Notes under the pieces: generated by a model | Told to the model about the DNA's origin: nothing | Seen by the model: the letters and a program-made list of their open reading frames with translations, nothing else | Database searches by the model: none | Shown: piece after piece, positions 9,174 to 17,713 of the stretch | Layout: every line of letters begins with the position of its first letter | Position numbering within the stretch: position 1 is the first letter of the stretch | Translations under genes and position numbers: made by a program | Assembly: GCA_016195825.1 (NCBI GenBank) | Contig: JACPYV010000116.1 | Span: 1-64,000 of the forward strand | Length of the DNA stretch: 64,000 nt | Reading direction: 5' to 3' | Source: Burkholderiales bacterium | GTDB lineage: Bacteria; Pseudomonadota; Gammaproteobacteria; Burkholderiales; Burkholderiaceae_C

Positions 9174-9754
9174 GCCTTCAGCTCCAGGAAGTTGCGCAGC
9201 ATCGCGTGGCCGTGCTCGCTGAGGATGGATTCAGGGTGGAACTGCACGCCCTCCAGCGGCGTGGCCGTGCCGGCCAGCTCGCGGTGGCGCACGCCCATGA
9301 TCTCGCCGTCCTCGCTGCGCGACGTGATCTCCAGCGCCGCTGGGCAGGTGGCCTCCTCGATGACCAGCGAGTGGTAGCGAATCACGCTGAAGTCCTTGGG
9401 CAGGCCGGTGTAGACGCCGCGCTGGTCCGTCGTGATGGTGCTGGCCTTGCCATGCATCTGGCGTTGGGCCCGGATGATCTTGCCGCCCAGTGCCTGGCCC
9501 ATGGCCTGGTGGCCCAGGCAGACGCCCAGCAGCGGCTTCTTGCCGACGAAATGCTGGATGGCTTCCACGCAGACGCCCGCTTCGTTGGGCGTGCAGGGGC
9601 CGGGCGAGAAGACGATGTGATCGGGGTTTAGCGCGGCCATGTCGGCGACGGTGATCTCGTCGTTGCGCAGGACCTTCACGTCGGCGCCCAGTTCACCGAA
9701 GTACTGGACGATGTTGAACGTGAAGCTGTCGTAGTTGTCGATCATCAGCAGCAT
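9170..9754 (-). CDS. trpG: Anthranilate synthase component II (glutamine amidotransferase)
   Basis: TrpG (194 residues) releases ammonia from glutamine for TrpE. The class I amidotransferase triad is visible: Cys in [15 protein letters not shown], and His/Glu in [10 protein letters not shown]. The start [19 protein letters not shown] is typical. It begins directly at the trpE stop codon. Such subunits are sometimes shared with PabB for folate synthesis; that cannot be told here. Confidence 0.97.
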   Translation of the reverse strand: MLLMIDNYDSFTFNIVQYFGELGADVKVLRNDEITVADMAALNPDHIVFSPGPCTPNEAGVCVEAIQHFVGKKPLLGVCLGHQAMGQALGGKIIRAQRQMHGKASTITTDQRGVYTGLPKDFSVIRYHSLVIEEATCPAALEITSRSEDGEIMGVRHRELAGTATPLEGVQFHPESILSEHGHAMLRNFLELKA

Positions 9755-11242
9755 TTAGAAGCCCTCCTCGACGAGTTCTGCCGCACGGAGCAAGGCACGC
9801 GCCTTGGCCTCGGTTTCCTGCCATTCCAGCTCCGGCACCGAGTCGGCCACGACGCCCGCCGCCGCCTGCACGTACAGCATGCCGTCCTTGATGATGCCGG
9901 TGCGGATGGCGATGGCCAGGTCCATGTCGCCGGCAAAGCTGAGGTAGCCGCAGGCGCCGCCGTAGATGCCGCGCTGCACGGGTTCCAGCTCGTCGATCAG
10001 CTCCATGGCCCGCACCTTGGGCGCGCCGGTCAGCGTGCCGGCAGGGAAGGTGGCCTTCAGCACGTCCAGCTGGCCGACCTCGGGACGCAGGACGCCTTCG
10101 ACGTTGGACACGATGTGCATCACATGCGAGTAGCGCTCGATGGTGAAGGCCTGCGTGACCTGCACGCTGCCGGTGCGTGCGATGCGGCCGATGTCGTTGC
10201 GCGCCAGGTCGATCAGCATCAAGTGCTCGGCGCGCTCCTTGGGGTCGGCCTGCAGCTCGGCCTCCAGCTCGCGGTCGCGTTCCGGCGTAGACCCGCGCGG
10301 GCGGGTGCCGGCCAGCGGGCGGATGGTGACCTTGCGGGAGCCGTAGCCGGCATGCTCTTCGCGCACCAGGATCTCGGGGCTGGCGCCGACGATCTGGAAG
10401 TCACCCAGGTCGTAGAAGTACATGTAGGGGCTGGGGTTCAGCGCCCGCAGTGCCCGGTACAGCGCGATGGGCTCAGCCTTGTAGGGCTTGGAGATGCGCT
10501 GGCCCACCTGCACCTGCATCAGGTCGCCGGCGGCGATGTACTCCTTGGCCTTGGCCACGGCGGCCAGGTAGTCGGCCTTGGCGAAACCGCGCGTCACCGG
10601 GTGGGCCTCGCTGCGCGTCACGCGCGGCACGCTGACCGAGTAGGTCAGCTTGTCGCGCAGCGCGGTCAAGCGCTTCTTGGCGCGGAAGTAGGCCTCGGGC
10701 TGGCGCGGGTCGGCCCAGACGATGAGGTACAGGCGCCCCGACAGGTTGTCGATGACGGCGATTTCCTCGGACAGCAGCAGCAGGATGTCGGGCGTGCCCA
10801 GGCCGCCTTCCTTGTGCGCGCTGGCCAGGCGACCCTCGATCGCGCGCACGGCCTCATAGCCGAAGTAGCCGGCCAGGCCGCCGCAGAAGCGCGGCAGTCC
10901 GGCGGGGATCCGGGGCTTGATGCGCTCCTGGTAGGCAGCGATGAAGTCCAGCGGGTTGCCCTCGTGCGTCTCGACGATGGCGCCGTCGGTGACGACCTCG
11001 CAGCGCTGTCCGGTGGCCCGGATCAGCGTACGCGCCGGCAGCCCGATGAAGGAGTAGCGCCCGAAGCGCTCGCCGCCGACGACGGACTCCAGCAGGAAGC
11101 TGTTGCGGCCCTGGCCGCCGCTGCCGCAGAGCTTGAGGTAGAGGGACAGCGGGGTTTCGAGATCCGCAAAGGCCTCGCTGATGAGCGGGATGCGGTTGTA
11201 GCCCTCGGAGGCGAGGCTCTGGAATTCGAGTTCGGTGATCAC
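9755..11242 (-). CDS. trpE: Anthranilate synthase component I
   Basis: TrpE (495 residues) converts chorismate to anthranilate with ammonia from TrpG. The chorismate-binding domain shows IRPLAGTRPRG, KERAEHLMLIDLARNDIG and FPAGTLTGAPKVRAMELID. An N-terminal regulatory region with LLES (LLESVVGGERFGRYSF) is the usual site of tryptophan feedback inhibition. The start is GTG with a weak AAGG site upstream, which fits control by the leader region. It is the first enzyme gene of the operon trpE-trpG-ltaE-dinB-trpD-trpC-ung. Confidence 0.96.
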   Translation of the reverse strand: MITELEFQSLASEGYNRIPLISEAFADLETPLSLYLKLCGSGGQGRNSFLLESVVGGERFGRYSFIGLPARTLIRATGQRCEVVTDGAIVETHEGNPLDFIAAYQERIKPRIPAGLPRFCGGLAGYFGYEAVRAIEGRLASAHKEGGLGTPDILLLLSEEIAVIDNLSGRLYLIVWADPRQPEAYFRAKKRLTALRDKLTYSVSVPRVTRSEAHPVTRGFAKADYLAAVAKAKEYIAAGDLMQVQVGQRISKPYKAEPIALYRALRALNPSPYMYFYDLGDFQIVGASPEILVREEHAGYGSRKVTIRPLAGTRPRGSTPERDRELEAELQADPKERAEHLMLIDLARNDIGRIARTGSVQVTQAFTIERYSHVMHIVSNVEGVLRPEVGQLDVLKATFPAGTLTGAPKVRAMELIDELEPVQRGIYGGACGYLSFAGDMDLAIAIRTGIIKDGMLYVQAAAGVVADSVPELEWQETEAKARALLRAAELVEEGF

Positions 11243-11312
11243 GACACAAACCTTGAAAAGACAAGTTTCAGGGCTTGGCGTGCAGCCCGGTCAGTGGACG
11301 GGGCAACGCGGG

Positions 11313-11333
11313 AAAAAGCGCGTCAGGGCGCGC
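11313..11333 (-). terminator. Possible trp attenuator hairpin
   Basis: Read on the minus strand, GCGCG-CCCTGA-CGCGC is followed at once by TTTTT, an intrinsic-terminator pattern with a short all-GC stem (five pairs, plus a possible G-U). It lies nine bases after the leader ORF stop and about 70 bases before trpE. A downstream alternative pairing also exists: CAGCCC inside the leader ORF (11351-11356) is complementary to GGGCTG (11283-11288), which competes with AGCCC (11271-11275). The spacing is not the classical enterobacterial one. Confidence 0.45.
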
Positions 11334-11342
11334 CAAGCAGCA

Positions 11343-11423
11343 TCAGGCCAGGGCTGACCAGCGACGCCAGGGCCAGGCTCCCCGGTCGCTCGACCCCGTG
11401 ATGTACTTCCGCGTGATGAACAT
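11343..11423 (-). CDS. trpL: Probable trp operon leader peptide
   Basis: A 26-codon ORF starting MFITRKYITGSSDRGA and ending WPWRRWSALA puts three Trp codons within six positions, against an expectation of well under one in a peptide this short. It lies between the trpE gene and a divergent gene, is read in the same direction as trpE, and is followed nine bases later by the hairpin with a T tract. This is the pattern of a transcription-attenuation leader. The ribosome site is weak (TGGATC upstream). A possible promoter, GCGACA and TACACT 18 bases apart, lies just upstream and would give a very short untranslated leader. Confidence 0.55.
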   Translation of the reverse strand: MFITRKYITGSSDRGAWPWRRWSALA

Positions 11424-11517
11424 GATTGATCCAGTGTATCAGCGGGTTTTCGGGCATGTCGCGCCATACTTCGGCACACGAAGATGCCGCCATCGCGGCA
11501 CGATAACGGAGCGAGAC

Positions 11518-12123
11518 ATGCGCGCATTCATTGTCGCGGCCCTGGTGGCCGTGGGCAGCCTGGGGGGAGCGACAGCCTGGGCCGAGACGGTCGAAGTGGC
11601 CAACGTGAAGTACGAGACGGTCGTGGACTTGGCCGGCCAGAAGCTGCAGCTCAACGGCGCCGGCATCCGCTACAAGTTCGTCGTCAAGGTCTACACGGCT
11701 GGCCTGTACCTGACGCACAAGGTCAGCACGACGCCCGAGGTGCTGACGGCCCCCGGCCCCAAGCGCATCCACATCCAGATGCTGCGCGAGATTGACGGCA
11801 ACGAGCTGGGCAAGCTCTTCACCAAGGGCATGGAGGCCAACGCGCCGCGCGACGAGTTCGTCAAGTCCATCAACGGCGTGCTCAAGCTCAGCGAAGTTTT
11901 TGCCAGCCGCAAGGCGCTGGCCAACGGCGACAGCTTCTCCGTGGACTATGTGCCCGGCATTGGCTCGACGCTGCTGCTGAATGGCAAGCCGCTGATGGCC
12001 GAGCCGATCAAGGAGCCCGAGTTCTTCACCTGCCTGCTGCGCATCTGGCTGGGCGACAAGCCGGCCGACGATGCGCTGAAGGAGGCCTTGCTGGGCATCA
12101 AGAAGTCGCGGCGCGGCTCCTGA
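11518..12123 (+). CDS. Exported chalcone-isomerase-fold protein
   Basis: This 201-residue protein has a signal peptide (MRAFIVAALVAVGSLGGATAWA, cleavage after AWA) and a chalcone isomerase-like domain (Chalcone_3 type), with GIRYKFVVKVYTAGLYL, IHIQMLREIDGNELGKLF and VDYVPGIGSTLLLNGK. Bacterial members are periplasmic and not known to have isomerase activity; some bind fatty acids. The ATG at 11518 is chosen because the signal peptide begins there. Its last 26 bases overlap the convergent gph gene. Confidence 0.85.
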   Translation: MRAFIVAALVAVGSLGGATAWAETVEVANVKYETVVDLAGQKLQLNGAGIRYKFVVKVYTAGLYLTHKVSTTPEVLTAPGPKRIHIQMLREIDGNELGKLFTKGMEANAPRDEFVKSINGVLKLSEVFASRKALANGDSFSVDYVPGIGSTLLLNGKPLMAEPIKEPEFFTCLLRIWLGDKPADDALKEALLGIKKSRRGS

Positions 12124-12772
12124 TCGCATCCAGCCGGTCGACGTGCTGCAGGGCCGGCACGGCGCGGATGTCCTCGCCGTGGTTGTAGCCATAGGTCACC
12201 AGGATCAGCGGGCAACCCGCTGCTTGGGCCGCCTCGGCGTCATTGCGTGAATCGCCCACCATCCAGGTCGCCGACGGCGGCGTGCCCAAGGCCGCACAAG
12301 TCTTTATCAGCGGCAGCGGGTCGGGCTTCTTGCGAGGGAAGTCGTCGCCGCCGAAGACGTGCTGGAAGTAGCCGTCCAGCCCCTTGCGCCTGAGCAGCTC
12401 GCGCGCCGGTGCGCCGGGCTTGTTGGTCAGCACGGCCAGCGGCAGGCCGCAGGCGCGCAGCGCTTCCAGCCCCTCGACGACGCCCGGGTAGATGGCCGCA
12501 TGCGCGCCGTTCACCGCCGCATAGTGCTGCTGGTACAGCGCCCAGGCGCGGTCGAACAGCGCCGGCTGGGAGCCCAGGTTGGCACCCACCTCGGCCAGCG
12601 TCATGCGCACGAGGTGCTCGCCGCCGCGGCCGATGGTGTGCTCGACGAAATCGCGCGTCACGGCGGGCAGGCCAAGATCGGCCAAGGTGAGCCCCAGGAC
12701 GGCCACGAAGTCACCCAGGGTGTCGATCAGCGTGCCGTCCAGGTCGATGATGCAGGCCTGCGGTGTCGTCAT
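12098..12772 (-). CDS. gph: Phosphoglycolate phosphatase-like HAD hydrolase
   Basis: This 224-residue haloacid-dehalogenase-family phosphatase has motif [16 protein letters not shown], motif [11 protein letters not shown], a Lys in motif III ([10 protein letters not shown]) and motif [15 protein letters not shown]. The closest described group is phosphoglycolate phosphatase, which clears the 2-phosphoglycolate formed in DNA repair. Substrate assignment by sequence is uncertain in this family. It overlaps alaC by four bases and is transcribed after it. Confidence 0.85.
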   Translation of the reverse strand: MTTPQACIIDLDGTLIDTLGDFVAVLGLTLADLGLPAVTRDFVEHTIGRGGEHLVRMTLAEVGANLGSQPALFDRAWALYQQHYAAVNGAHAAIYPGVVEGLEALRACGLPLAVLTNKPGAPARELLRRKGLDGYFQHVFGGDDFPRKKPDPLPLIKTCAALGTPPSATWMVGDSRNDAEAAQAAGCPLILVTYGYNHGEDIRAVPALQHVDRLDAIRSRAATS

Positions 12773-13989
12773 GGCTTCAGCAGCCCGTCCGCCTTGAACA
12801 TCGCCTTGATGCCGCGCACCGCCTGGCGGATGCGCGACTCGTTCTCGATCAGCGCGAAGCGCACGTGGCCGTCACCGTGGTCGCCGAAGCCGATGCCAGG
12901 CGACACGCAGACCTTGGCCTTGTCCAGCAGTTGGCGCGCGAACTCCAGCGAGCCCAAAGCGCGATAAGGCTCGGGGATGGGCGCCCAGATATACATGCTG
13001 GCCTTGGGGCAGTCCACCGCCCAGCCGGCTTCGATCAGGCCCTTGTAAAGCACGTCGCGGCGGCGCTGGTAGCTGGCGCAGATGTCGCTCACGCACTGCT
13101 GGTCGCCCTCCAGCGCGGCGATGGCCGCGACTTGCAGCGGCGTGAAGGTGCCGTAGTCGTGATAGCTCTTGATGCGCGCGAGTGCTGCGACGAGGTCGGG
13201 GTTGCCAACCATGAACCCGATGCGCCAGCCGGCCATGTTGTAGCTCTTGGAGAGCGTGAAGAACTCGACCGCCACGTCCTTGGCGCCGGGCACCTGCATG
13301 ATGGACGGCGCGACGTAGCCGTCGAAGACGATGTCGGCATAGGCCAGGTCGTGCACGACGAGGATGTCGTGCTTTTTCGCCAGTGCGACGACGCGCTCGA
13401 AGAAGGCCAGGTCCACGCACTGCGCCGTCGGGTTGGACGGAAAGCCAAACACCATCATCTTGGGCTTGGGGTAGCTGCCGCGGATGGTTTTCTCCAGCTC
13501 GGCGAAGAAGTCCACCTCGCTGCTGACCGGGATGGCCCGGATGTCGGCGCCAGCGATGACGGCGCCGTAGATGTGGATGGGGTAGCTGGGGTCGGGCACC
13601 AGCACGGTGTCGCCGCGGTCCAGCGTGGCCAGCATCAGGTGGGCCAGGCCCTCCTTGGAGCCGATAGTGACGATGGCCTCGCTGTCGGGGTCGATGGCCA
13701 CCCCGTAGCGGCGCTCATACCAGTGCGAGATCGCCCGGCGTAGCCGCGGGATGCCCTTGCTGGCCGAGTAGCCGTGGGTGTCGGGCCGTTGTGAGACTTC
13801 GTTGAGCTTGGCGACGATGTGCGCCGGCGTGGCCCCGTCGGGGTTGCCCATGCTCATGTCGATGATGTCTTCGCCCCGTCGGCGGGCCGCGAGCTTGAGC
13901 TCGGCCGTGATGTTGAAGACGTAGGGCGGGAGGCGGTCGATGCGCGCGAAGCGGCGCTTGCCGCCGGAAGCGGAAGAAGAGGAAGTCAT
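12769..13989 (-). CDS. alaC: Class I/II aminotransferase, AlaC-like alanine transaminase
   Basis: This 406-residue PLP aminotransferase shows [19 protein letters not shown], the substrate-loop [35 protein letters not shown], the PLP lysine in [16 protein letters not shown], and a C-terminal Arg in [13 protein letters not shown]. This pattern matches AlaC/YfdZ, which makes alanine from pyruvate and glutamate; related enzymes act on other keto acids. The ATG at 13989 ([20 protein letters not shown]) is preferred over an upstream in-frame ATG. It is co-transcribed with gph. Confidence 0.87.
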   Translation of the reverse strand: MTSSSSASGGKRRFARIDRLPPYVFNITAELKLAARRRGEDIIDMSMGNPDGATPAHIVAKLNEVSQRPDTHGYSASKGIPRLRRAISHWYERRYGVAIDPDSEAIVTIGSKEGLAHLMLATLDRGDTVLVPDPSYPIHIYGAVIAGADIRAIPVSSEVDFFAELEKTIRGSYPKPKMMVFGFPSNPTAQCVDLAFFERVVALAKKHDILVVHDLAYADIVFDGYVAPSIMQVPGAKDVAVEFFTLSKSYNMAGWRIGFMVGNPDLVAALARIKSYHDYGTFTPLQVAAIAALEGDQQCVSDICASYQRRRDVLYKGLIEAGWAVDCPKASMYIWAPIPEPYRALGSLEFARQLLDKAKVCVSPGIGFGDHGDGHVRFALIENESRIRQAVRGIKAMFKADGLLKP

Positions 13990-14081
13990 TGGCAGTGTCA
14001 CGTGAGCGCCCGGAACCGTCCGAGCGACGTGGGCGGCTTGGCGCCGCACCGTGGGCGACTCTAGCGCACTAAGCTGCCGGC

Positions 14082-14756
14082 ATGAGCATGACCGAGCCCC
14101 TCACGCTGGCGGTGGACGGCGCGACCACCGTGTCCGCGCTGTGGCTGCAGCCGCCCGGGCCGCGAGCCACCTACGTGTTCGCCCACGGTGCCGGCGCGGG
14201 CATGAACCACGTCTTCATGGCGACCCTGTCGCAGGCCTTGTGCGCCGAGTCGGTGGCGACGCTGCGCTACCAGTTCCCCTACATGGAGCGCGGCTCCAAG
14301 CGGCCCGATGTGCCCGCGGTGGCTCACGCCGCCGTGCGTGCCGCGGTGGCAGCAGCGCACAAGCGCCTGCCCGACACCCCACTGTTTGCCGGTGGCAAGT
14401 CCTTCGGCGGCCGCATGACTTCACAGGCCCAGGCCGTTGCGCCGCTGCAAGGTGTGCGCGGCCTGGCCTTCGTCGGCTTTCCTCTGCACCCGGCGGGCAA
14501 GCCGGGCATTGAGAGGGCCGCCCATCTGGCCGAGGTCAAGCTGCCCATGCTCTTCCTGCAGGGTTCGCGCGACGAGTTGGCCGAACTGGAGCTGCTGCGA
14601 GGCGTCGTCAATGGCTTGGGCAAGCAGGCCGCGCTGCACCTTGAGGACGATGCCGACCACGCTTTCCACGTCAGGGCCCGCAGCGGCCGCACGGATGCGC
14701 AGGTCGTGCAGGCGCTGGCAGCGGCGGTGGCCGGGTGGTGCGCACGGCGCGGCTAA
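14082..14756 (+). CDS. Alpha/beta hydrolase, KANL3/Tex30-like family
   Basis: This 224-residue hydrolase has an oxyanion motif [14 protein letters not shown], the nucleophile elbow [11 protein letters not shown], the acid GSRDELAEL and the His in DADHAFHV, so the triad is complete. The dienelactone-hydrolase-like or Tex30-type family it resembles has no defined substrate. It is divergent from alaC and its stop overlaps the end of the convergent M61 gene by four bases. An in-frame ATG two codons downstream is an alternative start. Confidence 0.8.
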   Translation: MSMTEPLTLAVDGATTVSALWLQPPGPRATYVFAHGAGAGMNHVFMATLSQALCAESVATLRYQFPYMERGSKRPDVPAVAHAAVRAAVAAAHKRLPDTPLFAGGKSFGGRMTSQAQAVAPLQGVRGLAFVGFPLHPAGKPGIERAAHLAEVKLPMLFLQGSRDELAELELLRGVVNGLGKQAALHLEDDADHAFHVRARSGRTDAQVVQALAAAVAGWCARRG

Positions 14757-16012
14757 CGCAAGCCGGGCGTCCCGGCGCAGTTCGACGGCGCGCGCGGGAC
14801 CAGCAGCGGCTTCAGGCCGTCCGGCTGCGCGGGAAGGCGCTCCAGCACCGGATAGCGCAGGCCGCCGTGCCAGTCGATCCGCAGCGTCTCCTGGCTGTCG
14901 TCGACCTGCACCTTCAGTGGCACGTCGGGTACGTCCCGGGTGCGCGCGACGGCGTCGACCAGCGCCGCCGGGCTGAAAGGGCTGTCGCCGACCTGCAGCA
15001 GGCGCATGCCCGGCACCAGCCCGGCGCGGAAGGCTGGGCCTTGCCATGAGACCGACTTGATGATGCCCTTGGCCGTCACAGTGGCGCCTATGGAGGAGCC
15101 CAGGTCGGTGATGCCGTCGTTCTTCTCACGCTGCTGGAACATCGGCGTGGGCTGGTCACGGTAGGCGAGGCGCCAGCCGTGCGAGGCAAGGCCGTCGAGC
15201 ACCGGTCCGTTGTCGTGCCCTTGCAGCCGCTGCTGCAGTTCGCCCTGCCAGTCGCCCGGCACGCGCCGCGACAGCGTGCGCGCGATGTCGTCGGTGGTGT
15301 AGGTCCGCGTTGCGCTGGCGGGGGTGGTGCGGCCGAAGAAGTCCATGGCGAAGTCGTCCAGCCCCTGGTGGCCGTCGGAGCGTTCGCGCAGGCGGCCATC
15401 GATGGCCAGCCACAGCAGCACGCCTTCGACGTAGTAGTCCTCGCGGCGCTGCCAGTCGCGCCAGGACATGCTCAGGCCGCGGTTCAACATCGCGGGGTCC
15501 AGGGCGCTGTCGGCCAGGTTTTTCCAGGCGCGGCCGGCGCGGGTTTCGACGCTGGCGGCGTCGATGGCCAGCAGGTCCAGCGTGTCCTGCACGGAACGCA
15601 GTCCGGCGCGGGCGGCAATCACGCGCGACCAGAACTCGGTCTGGCCCTCGTACATCCACAGCAGGCCGTTGCGCATCGGCGTGTTGGGCGTGGGCGCCCA
15701 CAGATCGGCGGGCACGCGCTGCATGCCGTTCCAAGCGTGGATCAGCTCATGCGCCAGCACGTCGATCTCGGGCAGATAGGACGCAGGCGAAACCAGGAAA
15801 TCTGCGGGCAGGAAGACCTCGCTGGACTCTCGGTGCTCGATGCCGCCGGGGCCCGGCAGCCGGTCATCGAGGGCGATCAGGAAGTCGTAGTGCGCGAACG
15901 GGTCTGCACCGAGCAGCTGGCGGGTTTCGGCCAGCAGCCGGGCCATGGGGCAGTCGAGGCGCTCGGCCTGGTGCAGCGCGGCGGCGTCGGTCGCCAGCCA
16001 GTTGGCCTGCAC
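14753..16012 (-). CDS. M61 glycyl-aminopeptidase-like protease, catalytic and PDZ part (frameshifted gene)
   Basis: This 419-codon piece carries the catalytic half of a family M61 metallopeptidase: the zinc motif HELIHAWN, the third-ligand region MYEGQTEFWSRVI, and a C-terminal PDZ domain (SIGATVTAKGIIKSVSWQGPA region). M61 enzymes are normally about 570-600 residues; this one lacks the N-terminal domain, which is in another frame just upstream (16030-16707). The GTG at 16012 is only the first start codon here, and the frame stays open upstream to the point where the other frame can join. It is probably not translated correctly unless the frameshift is a sequencing error or is bypassed. Confidence 0.8.
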   Translation of the reverse strand: MQANWLATDAAALHQAERLDCPMARLLAETRQLLGADPFAHYDFLIALDDRLPGPGGIEHRESSEVFLPADFLVSPASYLPEIDVLAHELIHAWNGMQRVPADLWAPTPNTPMRNGLLWMYEGQTEFWSRVIAARAGLRSVQDTLDLLAIDAASVETRAGRAWKNLADSALDPAMLNRGLSMSWRDWQRREDYYVEGVLLWLAIDGRLRERSDGHQGLDDFAMDFFGRTTPASATRTYTTDDIARTLSRRVPGDWQGELQQRLQGHDNGPVLDGLASHGWRLAYRDQPTPMFQQREKNDGITDLGSSIGATVTAKGIIKSVSWQGPAFRAGLVPGMRLLQVGDSPFSPAALVDAVARTRDVPDVPLKVQVDDSQETLRIDWHGGLRYPVLERLPAQPDGLKPLLVPRAPSNCAGTPGLR

Positions 16013-16029
16013 GGTGCTGCCCGGCCCGC

Positions 16030-16707
16030 CTACCGGCCGCCGCGCGACCTGGGGGCAGCGAAGACGGGCGAGTCGATCAATCGCTCCAGCGATGTGGGCT
16101 CGAAGTCGACCTCATCGCCGCTGCGCGTGCCTTGCAAGGCCGAAGCGTGCTGGAAGCCGGCCGGCAGCGTCAGCCGCGGGTGGACGACGATCTGGCGCGC
16201 GAAGTGGCCCGCCGGGTACAGCAGCAGGCGGTTCCAATCCAGCCCGACGAAATCGCGCAGCAGCTTGGCGGAAGCATCGCGGGTCAGCGGGCCGAGGTAT
16301 TGAAAGTCGATGTCCAGCGCCCGCGTGCCGGCCGGCACGTCGACGTGGAAGGCGTGCGGGTCCAGCGGGTCGCGGGCCCAGGCCAGCCGCTTGCTGCCTG
16401 CGTGGATGACGAGGCCAGCCAGCTGCTGCACGGCGATGGTTGGCGCGTGGCTGGCCATCTCCCAGCGCGGATAGAGCAACACCAGGGCGCCCGACGCTTT
16501 GACGGGCAGCCGTTCGTGGACGGTGACGATGCGGCGGCGGGTGTCGGTGGCATCCACCTTCAACTCGAGGCTGCCGGGCCAGCGCAAATCGCGCGGCGCG
16601 GGCAGCGCCCGAGGGGAGGGCAGCGGCTGGGGTGGTGCAGGCGCTGCGGCGGCCAGGGCCAGGGGCGCGGCCAGCAACAGGGCCAGCAGCATCGGGGGGT
16701 GCGTCAT
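16030..16707 (-). CDS. M61 peptidase N-terminal domain with signal peptide (frameshifted gene)
   Basis: This 225-residue ORF starts with a signal peptide (MTHPPMLLALLLAAPLALAAAA) and contains the all-beta N-terminal domain of M61 peptidases, ending in TSLERLIDSPVFAAP, the conserved segment just before the catalytic domain. After that it runs into RSRGGR and a stop. Adding one base at the G5 run at 16051-16055 (C5 on the coding strand) joins it to the downstream frame as DSPVFAAPQVARRPVGGPGS then TVQANW. The gene is best regarded as one broken or mis-sequenced M61 gene spanning 14753-16707. Confidence 0.8.
   Translation of the reverse strand: MTHPPMLLALLLAAPLALAAAAPAPPQPLPSPRALPAPRDLRWPGSLELKVDATDTRRRIVTVHERLPVKASGALVLLYPRWEMASHAPTIAVQQLAGLVIHAGSKRLAWARDPLDPHAFHVDVPAGTRALDIDFQYLGPLTRDASAKLLRDFVGLDWNRLLLYPAGHFARQIVVHPRLTLPAGFQHASALQGTRSGDEVDFEPTSLERLIDSPVFAAPRSRGGR
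16051..16055 (-). other. Frameshift site in M61 gene (homopolymer)
   Basis: A run of five G on the plus strand (five C in the gene) is where the reading frames of the two M61 parts cross. The N-terminal part needs one extra C to continue into the catalytic part. A homopolymer indel by sequencing error, a real mutation, or programmed slippage are all possible. Confidence 0.65.
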
Positions 16708-16804
16708 GACGGTGAGGATGCGCTGGATGACCGCGAACTTAAGCGGCCGTGCCGGCGTTGGCTGGAAGTCACGCGCCCTGCCGCCGAGTTCCTAGAATCC
16801 GCCG

Positions 16805-17713
16805 ATGCATCCTTCAGCCGCCCCCATCGTCTGCGTCGGCGGCCTCAACATCGACCGCAAGCTGCGCCTGCTGGCCAGCGCGCTGCTGGGCTCGTCCAAT
16901 CCCTGCGAATCGCATGAGACCCCGGGTGGTGTCGTGCGCAACGTCGCCGAGAACCTCGCGCGGCTGGGCTTGCGCGTGTCGCTGGTGGCTGCCGTCGGCG
17001 ACGACGCCGGCGGGCGCATGCTGCTGGAGCAGGCCGCGGCTGTCGGCATCGACACGCGCGCCGTCATCCGGCTGCGCCGCCACGCCAGCGACAGCTACAC
17101 CGCCGTGCTGGCGCCCGATGGCAGCCTGGAGCTGGGTCTGGCGTCCATGCCGCTGGTCGAGAGCCTGAACCCTTGGGCGCTGGAGGCCAGCCGCGCACTG
17201 CGCGCCGGCGCCGCGCTTGTGGTGGCCGACGGCAACCTGCCCACCGACGCCTGGCCGCTGCTGCTTGGCGAGGCGCGTGCCAACGGCATCCCGCTGGTGG
17301 GCGTGGCGGTGTCCGAGGCCAAGATGGAGCGGCTGCCGGAGCGCCTGGACGGCCTGCACCTGCTGGTCATGAACGCCGGCGAATTGGCCACCATCGCGGC
17401 GGATGCCAACGAAGCCTTCGATGCGCTGCATGCGCGCGGCGTGGGCGGCGTGCTGGTGTCCAAGGGCGCTGACGGCCTGCTGCTCAGCACACCGGGCCGC
17501 GCGCCGCGCCATTGGCCGGCGCCGCAGGTGCATGTGGTGGACGTGACCGGTGCCGGTGACGCGCTTTCCGCCGGTGTCTGCGCGTCCTTGCTGAGGGCGC
17601 CCGACGATTTCGATGCTGCTGCCCGCCTGGGCCTGGACCTCGCCGCGCTGACGCTGCAGACCGAGGACAGCGTCCACCCCGAACTGAACCCCAGGTTCTT
17701 GGAAGAACGATGA
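16805..17713 (+). CDS. psuK: Pseudouridine kinase, PfkB family
   Basis: This 302-residue PfkB sugar kinase phosphorylates pseudouridine to pseudouridine 5'-phosphate. It shows the first family signature (PGGVVRNVAENLARLG) and the second signature with the catalytic Asp, VVDVTGAGDALSAGV. The GGVxRNVAENLARLG form of the first motif and the overlap with psuG set it apart from ribokinase or fructokinase. The stop overlaps the psuG ATG by four bases. No dedicated pseudouridine transporter is adjacent. Confidence 0.92.
   Translation: MHPSAAPIVCVGGLNIDRKLRLLASALLGSSNPCESHETPGGVVRNVAENLARLGLRVSLVAAVGDDAGGRMLLEQAAAVGIDTRAVIRLRRHASDSYTAVLAPDGSLELGLASMPLVESLNPWALEASRALRAGAALVVADGNLPTDAWPLLLGEARANGIPLVGVAVSEAKMERLPERLDGLHLLVMNAGELATIAADANEAFDALHARGVGGVLVSKGADGLLLSTPGRAPRHWPAPQVHVVDVTGAGDALSAGVCASLLRAPDDFDAAARLGLDLAALTLQTEDSVHPELNPRFLEER

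Noticed and set aside
11323..11457. A 44-codon ORF overlapping the trp leader in another frame (His-rich, IHWINHVHHAEVHH)
   Set aside because: Only one Trp codon, no ribosome site, and its tail overlaps the hairpin; the 26-codon frame with three Trp fits better.
11275..11517. N-terminal extension of the chalcone-isomerase-fold gene
   Set aside because: The signal peptide begins at 11518; upstream in-frame codons have no protein character.
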